DNA of 64,000 nucleotides, taken from contig NZ_BOOC01000031.1 of NCBI RefSeq assembly GCF_016863035.1, forward strand, positions 1 through 64,000, given 5' to 3'. Positions within the stretch are counted from its first letter, which is position 1; each line of letters begins with the position of its first letter. This DNA is from Microbispora corallina. GTDB taxonomy: Bacteria > Actinomycetota > Actinomycetes > Streptosporangiales > Streptosporangiaceae. Made by a program: the position numbers and the translations under genes. The notes under the pieces were generated by a model. That model worked only from the letters and a program-made list of their open reading frames with translations, did not search any database and was not told the origin of the DNA. Shown piece by piece: positions 35,467 through 43,091 of the stretch.

Positions 35467-36036
35467 TCAGACCCGCCGGTAGGCCTCGATCGTCTCCCCG
35501 CCGGCGAACGCGCGGGTGCCTTCAGGCGCGAAGCGCACCGGGCCGAACGGTCCGTCGAACAGCGGGACGCCCGAACCGATCACCAACGGGTGCCGCTTGA
35601 CGACCAGGCGGTCGATCTCGGGAAGCAGCGCCGCCGCCAGCTTCCCTCCCCCGCACAGCCAGATCCCGGCGCCGTCCTCCTTCTTCAGGCGCTGGACGAA
35701 CGGCACCGGATCCTCCGCGACGACCGGCACCGCCGGATCCGCCTGCGACAGCGTGCGGGAGAACACGTACTGCCGCAGATGCGCGTACGGGCTGGTCACA
35801 CCGACCGACAGGGCGGGCTCGTAGGTGGCCCGGCCCATCAGCACCGTGTCGAAACACCGGTTGGGCACGCCGTCCAGGCCCAGCGGCCCGCGGGCGTGGA
35901 CCGGCATGGTCTCCGGGTACTCGGCCAGGATCGCCGACCGGATCTCCCCCTCGAAGGGGAAGAAGCCGAAGCTCCCGTCAGGGGCGGCGATGTACCCGTC
36001 GAGGGTGGCGGCGACAAGGTAGGTCAGTTCTCGCAC
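35467..36036 (-). CDS. Dihydrofolate-reductase-fold (RibD C-terminal-like) protein
   Basis: A 189-residue protein of the DHFR/RibD-C family: LTYLVAATLDGYIA at the start, VLMGRATYEPAL in the middle, IWLCGGGKLAAALL and PLVIGSGVPLF near the end. Such proteins bind NADPH; the substrate is unknown. GTG start. It is divergent from a TetR gene with two related operators between them and is the likely target. Confidence 0.88.
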   Translation of the reverse strand: MRELTYLVAATLDGYIAAPDGSFGFFPFEGEIRSAILAEYPETMPVHARGPLGLDGVPNRCFDTVLMGRATYEPALSVGVTSPYAHLRQYVFSRTLSQADPAVPVVAEDPVPFVQRLKKEDGAGIWLCGGGKLAAALLPEIDRLVVKRHPLVIGSGVPLFDGPFGPVRFAPEGTRAFAGGETIEAYRRV

Positions 36037-36053
36037 TACGACTCCTCATAAGC

Positions 36054-36071
36054 ACTACACTTGAAGTGGTG
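36054..36071. promoter_or_regulatory. TetR operator, copy 1
   Basis: ACTACACTTGAAGTGGTG, containing the palindrome CACTT-G-AAGTG (36058-36068). A degenerate copy lies 28 bp to the right. Confidence 0.65.
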
Positions 36072-36081
36072 CGAACGTAGT

Positions 36082-36099
36082 ACTACATCTGGAGTGGCG
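36082..36099. promoter_or_regulatory. TetR operator, copy 2
   Basis: ACTACATCTGGAGTGGCG, 14 of 18 bases identical to copy 1 and in the same orientation, 28 bp away. It ends 13 bp before the TetR start. Confidence 0.6.
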
Positions 36100-36112
36100 T
36101 CAAGGAGGTTCC

Positions 36113-36685
36113 ATGCGCCAGAACGCGGCCCGTCGCGCCGCCCTGCTGGACGCGGCGATCGAGGTGCTGGCACGGGAGGGGTCGCGGGGGCTGACCTTCC
36201 GCGCCGTCGACGCCGAGGCGGGCGTGCCCACGGGGACGGCGTCGAACTACTTCGGCGACCGCGACGACCTGCTGACCCAGGCGGGCGGCCGGGTCTACGA
36301 ACGGCTGCGGCCGGACGCGGCCGGAATCACGGCGGCCATGGAGGGACCGCGAGACCGCGACCGGGTGATCGAGCTGATGCGCGACCTGGTGGCCCGCGTG
36401 ACGGAGTTCCGCTCGGGCTACCTGGCGCTGGTGGAGCTGCGACTGGAGGCCACCCGGCGGCCGCGGCTGCGGGAGGTGCTGACCGGCGTCATCGGCGCCG
36501 ACCTTCAGGGCAACGTCGAGTTCCACCTGGGAACCGGGCTGCCCGGCGACGCCACCACCGTCGTGCTGCTCTACCTGGCCCTCAACTGGCTGATCCTGGA
36601 ACGACTGACGCTCCCCGAGGTGATCCCCGGGGAGCGTGTGGACGAGCTGGTCGCCGAGGCCGTCCGGAGAATCGTGCCCGGCTGA
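36113..36685 (+). CDS. TetR-family regulator
   Basis: A 190-residue repressor with FRAVDAEAGVPTGTASNYFGDRDDLL as helix-turn-helix; the GTxSNYF form is common in actinobacterial TetR proteins. AAGGAGG precedes the ATG. It likely controls the divergent DHFR-fold gene and itself through the paired 18-bp sites. Confidence 0.9.
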   Translation: MRQNAARRAALLDAAIEVLAREGSRGLTFRAVDAEAGVPTGTASNYFGDRDDLLTQAGGRVYERLRPDAAGITAAMEGPRDRDRVIELMRDLVARVTEFRSGYLALVELRLEATRRPRLREVLTGVIGADLQGNVEFHLGTGLPGDATTVVLLYLALNWLILERLTLPEVIPGERVDELVAEAVRRIVPG

Positions 36686-36689
36686 GCCG

Positions 36690-37892
36690 TCAGGACTCCA
36701 GGGCGCTGCCCTTCTTCCACTGCTTGTACGGCATCTGCCAGAAACCCCAGCCGTTGTTCCACTCGAGGATCCGGCTGGTTCCGACGATCTTCACGACGTC
36801 GCCCCGGTGGAAGTGGTCGTAGAACCACTTGGCCTGGTCGGGCCGGGCGTTCACGCAGCCGTGGCTGACGTTGGCGATGCCCTGGGAGCCGACCGACCAC
36901 GGCGCACTGTGCACGTACTCGCCGCTGTTGGAGATGCGCACGGCGTGGTTGACGACCTCCTTGTAGTACCCGGGGTCGCCCTCCTTCTTGCCCGGGGAGA
37001 TCATCGTGACCGGGTTGCCGCGTTCCATGGTCAGGTGGACGCCGCTGGTGGTCGTGTACTCGCGGGTGGTGCCCTTGCCCGCGCTGATCTTCATGGTCTG
37101 CACGGTCTTGCCGTCACGCTTGACGACCATCATGTGGGTCTTCGTGTTGACCGAGCTGACCCAGGCCGCGCCGATGTTGATCGTCGTGCTGTGGTCCTCG
37201 ACGCCGTACATGTCGCGCCCGGCGTGCACGCCCTCCAGATGCGCGACGAACTTCACCTTCTGGTGGGCCGGCCAGTACTTGGCCGTCCGGTAGATGGCGA
37301 GTTTGTCGTTGATCCACCGCCACGCGCCCGGCACCGGCTTCTCCGCCTGCACCTCAAGAGCCTGCTCCACCGCGGCCTTGTCCTGGACGTTCTGGTTGAA
37401 CGTCACCATGATCGGCATGCCGACGCCCACGGTCTCCCCCTTGAGGCCGGGGGTGACGTCCGCCACCGCCAGCTTGAGCTTGGGGGTGAGCGTGCTGAAC
37501 CGGCTGCTCGCCGTCGCCGGGCCGCCGTCGCCGGACGCCTTGGCCGACACCGTGTACTTGGCGGACGGCTTCAGCGGCTTCTTGGAGGTCCACTTCGTGT
37601 GGGCGGCGTCGAACTCCCCCTCGACCTGCTCGCCGTCCGCCTCGACCGTGACCTCCTGCAGCGAGCCGTTGGACGCGGTGACGACCACGGTCTTGTCGGG
37701 CCGCACCTTCGCGGTCCCCGACGCAGGACTGATCTTGATGACCGGCGTCGGGACCGCCGGCTTGTCGCCCCCGGCGCCGCCCCCCGGCGACCCGGGCGCG
37801 TCCGACCCGCCGGAGCACGCCGACAGCGCCGCGACCATGGCGACGGCGACACCGGCGATCGGCAATCTCGAACGAACGTCAGTCCTCAGCAC
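36690..37892 (-). CDS. L,D-transpeptidase lipoprotein
   Basis: A 400-residue cell-wall enzyme that should form 3-3 cross-links in peptidoglycan. A lipobox (LSAC, Cys about residue 26) anchors it outside the membrane; two Ig-like domains (residues about 50-245) precede the YkuD catalytic domain with NVSHGCVNARP, where Cys346 is the nucleophile and the nearby His the base. The layout equals mycobacterial LdtB-type enzymes, including the C-terminal Trp-rich tail. GTG start with a GGGAGAGG ribosome binding site. Confidence 0.93.
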   Translation of the reverse strand: MLRTDVRSRLPIAGVAVAMVAALSACSGGSDAPGSPGGGAGGDKPAVPTPVIKISPASGTAKVRPDKTVVVTASNGSLQEVTVEADGEQVEGEFDAAHTKWTSKKPLKPSAKYTVSAKASGDGGPATASSRFSTLTPKLKLAVADVTPGLKGETVGVGMPIMVTFNQNVQDKAAVEQALEVQAEKPVPGAWRWINDKLAIYRTAKYWPAHQKVKFVAHLEGVHAGRDMYGVEDHSTTINIGAAWVSSVNTKTHMMVVKRDGKTVQTMKISAGKGTTREYTTTSGVHLTMERGNPVTMISPGKKEGDPGYYKEVVNHAVRISNSGEYVHSAPWSVGSQGIANVSHGCVNARPDQAKWFYDHFHRGDVVKIVGTSRILEWNNGWGFWQMPYKQWKKGSALES

Positions 37893-38049
37893 AACCTCTC
37901 CCCCATGGGCGCAAAGGGCACCCTAAGACCTTATTCGCGGTTGCCTCTTATATGTGCAATTTCCCCAGGAGTCGGATCACGATTCGGTAGCGGGCAGGGG
38001 ACATCTGCGTATGGAGAGGGTAAGGTTCGCGTAAAACTCGATCAAGAGT

Positions 38050-38853
38050 TTAGTCAGCGGGCGCACCCGCGAGTGCCTGCACCTCTCCGTACGACGGCAG
38101 GCCGCCGGGCGTGTCCCCGCCCTCGGCGACGGCCCTCGCGGCGGCGACCGCCGCCCCCAATGCCGCCCTGAACAGCAGCGATCCGGTGCTGATCCGGCGA
38201 ACGCCGAGGGCCGCCAGCCCCGCCACCGTGTGCCTGCCGGGCAGGAACAACACGTTCAGCGGCAGCGCCACCGCCTCCACGATCACCCGGATGTCCGGCT
38301 CCTCCGCGACGCCGGGGACGAAGACCCCGTCCGCCCCCGCATCGGCGAAGGCCCGGACGCGGGCGACGGTTTCGGACAGTCCCCCGGCATTGAGCCAGAA
38401 GGTGTCCGTACGGGCGTTGACGAACAGGCCGGGCACCGCGACCTTGATCGCGGCGATCGCCGCGCACCTGCCGTCGGGGCCGGACAGCGTCCCGTCGGGG
38501 AGTCCGTCCTCGATGTTGACCCCCGCCGCGCCCGCAGACGCCACCTCCGCCGCGAACGCGGCCACCTCCTCCGGGCTGTCGCCGAAGCCGCCCTCGATGT
38601 CGACCGTGAAGGGCACGGGCAGGCCGCCCAGCCGGCGTGCCAGGGCGAGGGTCTCCTCCCGTGTGCCGCCCGCCGCGTCCGGCTTGCCGGCCGCCGCGGC
38701 GACCCCGAGGCTGGTCGTCCCCACGGCGGCGAACCCGGCCGCGGCCAGCGCGGCGGCCGAGGCGTGGTCCCAGGCGTTGGGCAGCACCAGCGGCCGGTCG
38801 CCGTGGTGCAGCGCCAGGAAACGGGCGAACCGATCAGTCTGATCGATGGTCAT
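38050..38853 (-). CDS. Isocitrate lyase/PEP mutase family protein
   Basis: A 267-residue protein of the PEP mutase/isocitrate lyase superfamily (2-methylisocitrate-lyase-like). LPNAWDHASAAALAAAGFAAVGTTS is the N-terminal signature, DIEGGFGDSPEEV supplies metal-binding acids and GVNIEDG follows. The catalytic Cys loop of isocitrate lyase is not seen, so C-P or C-C bond activity cannot be assigned. Its ATG (38853, after GGAGGA) overlaps the P450 stop as ATGA. Confidence 0.85.
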   Translation of the reverse strand: MTIDQTDRFARFLALHHGDRPLVLPNAWDHASAAALAAAGFAAVGTTSLGVAAAAGKPDAAGGTREETLALARRLGGLPVPFTVDIEGGFGDSPEEVAAFAAEVASAGAAGVNIEDGLPDGTLSGPDGRCAAIAAIKVAVPGLFVNARTDTFWLNAGGLSETVARVRAFADAGADGVFVPGVAEEPDIRVIVEAVALPLNVLFLPGRHTVAGLAALGVRRISTGSLLFRAALGAAVAAARAVAEGGDTPGGLPSYGEVQALAGAPAD

Positions 38854-39908
38854 GGGCATTCCTCCAACTCCAGGCGGGCGGGCACGCGCAGGTTCGGCGA
38901 CGGCTCGTAGGTCACCGCGGTCTCGGCCGGGGTCCGCCCCAGCGCCGCCGACACGACCCCCGCGGCCAGTGCGAGGGCGATCCGCTCCCCCGGGCACGCC
39001 CGCGGGCCGCTCCCGAACCCCAGATGTCCCGCCCCGTCGCGTGCGGGGAGCCCGTCCGCGCCGAACCGTCCGGGGTCGAACCGGTCCGGGTCGCGGAACA
39101 CCGCCGGATCCCGGTTGGCCGCCGCCAGGTCCAGCACAAGCACGGCCCCGGACGGCACGGCCACACCGCCCACCGTGGCGTCCTGCGCCGCCACCCGCCG
39201 CGTGAGCCGTACGGGCGGGTCGTGGCGCATCGTCTCGGCCAGCAGAGCCTCGACCGCCGGAGCCTCGACCGCCGGTTCCTTGAACGGCGCCGCCTCTCCC
39301 GGCGGGCGCAGGACGGCGGCCAGCGTGTTCCCGATCAGCCCGGCGGTGGCGTCGCACGCCTGGACGAGCAGCCCGGCCACCGCGGCCAGCCGTTCCCGGT
39401 CTGGCCCGCCAAGCAGACGCGCGAGGGAGGCCACGGCCGCGTCGGCGGCGGCGTTCCGCTCCCCGCCGGGGTGGTAGGCGGCGGCGATCGCCGTCACCGC
39501 GGCGACGGCCTCCTCCCGCCGTACGGCCGGGACGCCCAGGCGGACGGCGAGCACCCCGACCGGGACCCGGCGGGCCAGCAGCGCCATCACGTCGACGCGA
39601 CCCGGGCGGGCCAGGGCCTCCTCGGCCTCGGCCCGCGCCTGGCCGCCCAGCTCCGCCGGGTCGAGGGGCGCGAGCAGCGCCACCGCGCGGGAGCGGCGGC
39701 GGGCGTGCTCGGCGCCGTTGCTGAACCTGCTCACCGCCCCCCGCAGCCAGGCCATGCCGCCGCCCTCGTGGCCGCCCTCGTGGCCGTCCTCGTCGCCGGG
39801 CGGGACGGCGGGAACCTGAAAGAGAGGGTCGGCCAGCACGTCCCGCACGTCGGCGTGCCGGACCACCCTCCACGTGCCGTCCTCCAGGACGGGCGGATGA
39901 TGTCTCAC
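38850..39908 (-). CDS. Short cytochrome P450
   Basis: A 352-residue P450, about 50 residues shorter than usual. ExxR is ETMR, the heme loop FGSGPRACPG carries Cys305, and the I-helix reads QACDATAGLIG instead of the usual AGxDT. The N-terminus begins directly at HHPPVLEDGTWRVVRHADV, so the first beta-domain segments are missing. A HEGGHEGG repeat lies near residue 45. No ferredoxin gene is adjacent. It is coupled to the PEP-mutase-like gene. Confidence 0.88.
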   Translation of the reverse strand: MRHHPPVLEDGTWRVVRHADVRDVLADPLFQVPAVPPGDEDGHEGGHEGGGMAWLRGAVSRFSNGAEHARRRSRAVALLAPLDPAELGGQARAEAEEALARPGRVDVMALLARRVPVGVLAVRLGVPAVRREEAVAAVTAIAAAYHPGGERNAAADAAVASLARLLGGPDRERLAAVAGLLVQACDATAGLIGNTLAAVLRPPGEAAPFKEPAVEAPAVEALLAETMRHDPPVRLTRRVAAQDATVGGVAVPSGAVLVLDLAAANRDPAVFRDPDRFDPGRFGADGLPARDGAGHLGFGSGPRACPGERIALALAAGVVSAALGRTPAETAVTYEPSPNLRVPARLELEECP

Positions 39909-40337
39909 GCCGACGACGCTAGGCGCGCGACCGTTCGTCCCCGGTCGAACCGTGCCCGGACCGGCACCCGCGTTCTGACGGCGGCTTTTCGGACGTGCGC
40001 GGTGCCGCGACCTGGTCGCCCGCAGAAAGGTTGGGTCTTCTCAGCCGCCGATCGCCGGGTTATCACAGGGCCGGGACGGTGGTGTGATCTCCCCGGCGCC
40101 GCGTCCCTCCGCTCGCGAACAGCAGTGAACCACCGTGAACCGCAGTGAACAACCGTGAATCGCCGTGAACCGCTGCGGCCGATCGCGAACCACTGCGAAG
40201 CGCCCTGAACCACCGGGATGCCCCGCGACCGCCCGCGAACCCCCGCGGACCGGCCCCGGCGTGAGCCGGGGACGCGGCACGTGTACGCCCGGCACCACCG
40301 CTCCCGGCCACGGAGCCCGACCTGCATGGAGGACGAC
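39909..40337. other. 430-bp spacer with periodic array
   Basis: No gene is supported. The spacer includes the 10-bp periodic array at 40111-40250 and GC-rich sequence before the secreted-protein gene. Promoters for the divergent P450 operon and the secreted protein must be here. Confidence 0.6.
40111..40250. repeat. 10-bp periodic array, about 14 degenerate units
   Basis: Successive 10-base units share the consensus CRCNGTGAAC, for example CACCGTGAAC, CGCAGTGAAC, CGCCGTGAAC and GATCGCGAAC. The phase is kept through about 14 units with no insertions. Ten bases is close to one helical turn, so the GAAC cores would lie on one face of the DNA. Confidence 0.75.
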
Positions 40338-41426
40338 ATGCGACCACTACGGAACGTGCTCACACGGTTACTCGTCATGCTCGCGCTCGTCGCCGCCGGT
40401 CTCGCCGTACCGGCGGGGGCCGGGGCGGCCGTGCCCGACCGCTGGGGCTTCGCCTTCGTGGACACCACGGCCGGCATTCCCGACCCGGCCCGTCAGGCGG
40501 GCAGCTGGCCGCCCGGGTTCTCCGTCCAGGTCTCCCCGGGCGGCGTCGGGGAGGTGCTGGTGAAGTTCCCCCAGATCGCCCTCTCCACGGGCGGCGTCGT
40601 CCACGTCACGGCCGCCGCCGCGGCGCCCATCTGGTGCCAGGCCGAGAAGTGGTGGGCCGCCGGGGCGGACGAGATCGTCGCCGTCCGGTGCCACAAGTAC
40701 GGCGGCGTCCCGACGTTCACGCCGTTCTCCATCGTCTTCTCCTCCAGCAGCGGCCCGCTGCCCGCGCCGAAAGCGTTCGGGTACGTCTTCTGGGACGGCT
40801 CCGCGGTCGCCTGGCAGTACAACTCCGCCCTCGCCGTCAACACCGTGACGCCCACCTCCACCGGCGTGTGGACCGTCCTGCTGCCCGGCCTCGGGTCCTC
40901 GACGTACGCCGGGAACATCCAGGTCACAGCGGTGAACTCCAGCGTCCCGGCCCGCTGCAAGGCGGCGGCCTGGTCGCCCTCGCCGGGCGCGCAGAAGATC
41001 CAGGTGCGCTGCCACGACGCGACCGCCACTCCGCTCGACACCGGGTGGACCCTGACCTACCAGCGGGAACGGGCGATCACGGGGGCCGCCATCCCGCCGA
41101 AGAACTTCGCCTACACCTTCGACAACACCCCCGCCAACCCCGGCCCGTACGCGCCGGTCCCTCCGGGGGTCAACTACAACTCCCAGTCGGGGGTCAACAC
41201 CGTCCAGACGGCGGGGACGGGCGAGCGGCTCGTGCTGTTCCCCTCGGTCGGCGTGCTGCCCGACGACGTCCAGGTCACGGCCTACGGACCCGGCCCGGAG
41301 TTCTGCACCCTGCTGACCCGCTGGGGCACCTCGGGCGGCGCCGCCGTGGTCCGCGACGTCGCCTGCTGGAAGGCCGGGGTTCTGGTCGACCAGCCCTCCA
41401 TGGTGACCTACACCTCGTCCCTGTGA
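40338..41426 (+). CDS. Secreted triple-repeat protein of unknown function
   Basis: A 362-residue exported protein. A signal peptide (residues 1-31, cleavage near AGAGA-AVP) is followed by three related modules of about 105 residues. Each begins with an aromatic strand (WGFAFVD, FGYVFWD, FAYTFDN), continues with V-L-FP and VQVTA strands and ends with a Cys pair (CQAEKWW...VRCHK, CKAAAW...VRCHD, CTLLTRW...VACWK). The modules look like beta-sandwich repeats with one disulphide each. I recognise no family. GGAGG sits before the ATG at 40338. Confidence 0.8.
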   Translation: MRPLRNVLTRLLVMLALVAAGLAVPAGAGAAVPDRWGFAFVDTTAGIPDPARQAGSWPPGFSVQVSPGGVGEVLVKFPQIALSTGGVVHVTAAAAAPIWCQAEKWWAAGADEIVAVRCHKYGGVPTFTPFSIVFSSSSGPLPAPKAFGYVFWDGSAVAWQYNSALAVNTVTPTSTGVWTVLLPGLGSSTYAGNIQVTAVNSSVPARCKAAAWSPSPGAQKIQVRCHDATATPLDTGWTLTYQRERAITGAAIPPKNFAYTFDNTPANPGPYAPVPPGVNYNSQSGVNTVQTAGTGERLVLFPSVGVLPDDVQVTAYGPGPEFCTLLTRWGTSGGAAVVRDVACWKAGVLVDQPSMVTYTSSL

Positions 41427-41495
41427 CCGTCGACGTCCCTGTGACCGTCGCCTCCCGGACGTCGATTTCGCGAACTGTCGTACGTCGGTGAGACG

Positions 41496-42863
41496 GTGGA
41501 CCAGAGCACCGAGAGCACCGGCAGGGGCCGGCGGGACACGCCGCCGGCCCCCCGGGGCGCCGCGAGAGGAGGCGAGGCCGGTCTGGACGGGACGGGTGGG
41601 CAGGTCGAGGCGGCCGTCGGCGCCGCCTTCCGTGAGGAGTGGGGGCAGGTCGTGGCCACCCTGATCCGGGTGACCGGAGACTGGGATCTCGCCGAGGAGT
41701 GCGCGCAGGACGCCTTCGCGCTCGCGCTCGAACGGTGGGGCCGCGACGGCGTCCCTCGCCGCCCCGGCGCCTGGCTCACCACCACCGCCCGCAACCGGGC
41801 GATCGACCGTCTGCGCCGCGACGCGGTCGGCGCGGCGAAGTTGCGGGAGGTGGCGCTCATGGACCGCGCGGACGACCCGATCCCCCTGCCCACACAAGGC
41901 GAGGACGCCGGGAGCCCCGAGAACGACGGCGTCGGGGACGACCGGCTGCGGCTCATCTTCACCTGCTGTCACCCGGCGCTGCCGTTCGAGGCCCGGATCG
42001 CGCTCACCCTGCGCACCCTGGCCGGGCTCACGACCGCCGAGATCGCGCGGGCGTTCCTCGTGCCCGAGCCGACGATGGCGCAGCGGATCGTCCGGGCCAA
42101 GCGCAAGATCCGCAACGCCGGCATCCCCTACCGGGTGCCGCCGGCCCACCTGCTGCCCGATCGCATGGCGGCGGTGCTCGCCGTGCTGTACCTGCTGTTC
42201 AACGAGGGCTACTCGGCGAGCGGCGGCGCCGACCTGGTGCGCCGCGGGCTGTGCGCCGAGGCCGTCCGCCTGGCCCGCGTGCTGGCCGGGCTGATGCCCG
42301 ACGAGCCGGAGGCGACCGGCCTGCTCGCGCTCATGCTCCTGCACGACGCCCGGCGTGAGAGCCGGGTCGACGCGGCCGGCGACCTCGTCCTGCTGGAGGA
42401 CCAGGACCGATCCCGCTGGGACCGCGTGGCGATCGACGAGGGGCTCGCCCTGCTGGAGGGTGCCCTGCGGCGGGGCAGGCCCGGGCCGTACCAGCTCCAG
42501 GCGGCCATCGCGGCCTGCCACGTCGCCGCGCCGGACGCCGCCTCCACCGACTGGCCGCAGATCGCGGCCCTGTACGGCCGGCTGGCCGGCCTGGTCCCGT
42601 CGGCGGTGGTCGAGCTCAACCGCGCGGTCGCCGTCGGCATGGCTGAGGGCCCGGCCGCCGGGCTCGCGCTCGTCGAACGGCTGGCGCGCTCGGGCGGGCT
42701 CGACGGCTACCACCTGCTGCCCGCCACCCGGGCGGACCTGCTCCGCCGGCTCGACCGGCCGGCCGAGGCCGCGGCGGCCTACCGCGACGCCCTCGCGCTG
42801 GCCCCGACCGAGACCGAACGGCGCTACCTCGCCCGCCGCCTCGCCGAGGTCTCCTCCTCGTAG
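41496..42863 (+). CDS. ECF42-type RNA polymerase sigma factor
   Basis: A 455-residue ECF sigma factor with a long C-terminal extension. Region 2 includes DWDLAEECAQDAFALALERW and WLTTTARNRAIDRLRR; region 4 is LTTAEIARAFLVPEPTMAQRIVRAKRKIR. The extension (residues about 225-455) is TPR-like and contains NEGYSASGG, typical of ECF42. ECF42 genes normally sit beside DGPF-protein genes and lack an anti-sigma factor; here no DGPF gene is adjacent. The GTG at 41496 is one possible start, and the first 35 residues are low complexity. Confidence 0.9.
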   Translation: MDQSTESTGRGRRDTPPAPRGAARGGEAGLDGTGGQVEAAVGAAFREEWGQVVATLIRVTGDWDLAEECAQDAFALALERWGRDGVPRRPGAWLTTTARNRAIDRLRRDAVGAAKLREVALMDRADDPIPLPTQGEDAGSPENDGVGDDRLRLIFTCCHPALPFEARIALTLRTLAGLTTAEIARAFLVPEPTMAQRIVRAKRKIRNAGIPYRVPPAHLLPDRMAAVLAVLYLLFNEGYSASGGADLVRRGLCAEAVRLARVLAGLMPDEPEATGLLALMLLHDARRESRVDAAGDLVLLEDQDRSRWDRVAIDEGLALLEGALRRGRPGPYQLQAAIAACHVAAPDAASTDWPQIAALYGRLAGLVPSAVVELNRAVAVGMAEGPAAGLALVERLARSGGLDGYHLLPATRADLLRRLDRPAEAAAAYRDALALAPTETERRYLARRLAEVSSS

Positions 42864-42983
42864 CCCGGCGCCGCGTCGCACCGCCCGGGCCGGCTGTCCG
42901 GTTGAGGCGGTCTCTGATCCGCTCCGGCGGCGCGGGCGCGCTCTCGTCCGGCCCCGTGCCGGGAACCGCTCCGCACAGCGGGC

Positions 42984-43043
42984 GTTCCACCGCGTTCCAC
43001 CGCCGTTCCACCGGTCGCGGGCGCGGCGTGGAACGGGTGGAAC
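42984..43043 (+). promoter_or_regulatory. Heptamer repeats before metallophosphoesterase gene
   Basis: GTTCCAC occurs at 42984, 42994 and 43005 (spacing 10 and 11 bp), then the inverse GTGGAAC at 43028 and 43037. Direct heptamers about 11 bp apart are the usual target of SARP activators. The block ends 48 bp before the start codon. Confidence 0.7.
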
Positions 43044-43091
43044 GCCATTCACGTCGATGGATCGCCGTGCGGATGTGCATAGGGAGTGAAC

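Noticed and set aside
38050..39908. Phosphonate biosynthesis cluster
   Set aside because: A PEP-mutase-fold protein is present, but no phosphonopyruvate decarboxylase or other phosphonate gene is nearby, and the fold has many other activities.
40111..40250. CRISPR or coding repeat reading of the 10-bp array
   Set aside because: There are no spacers, and a 10-bp period changes frame every unit, so neither a CRISPR array nor a conserved peptide repeat fits.
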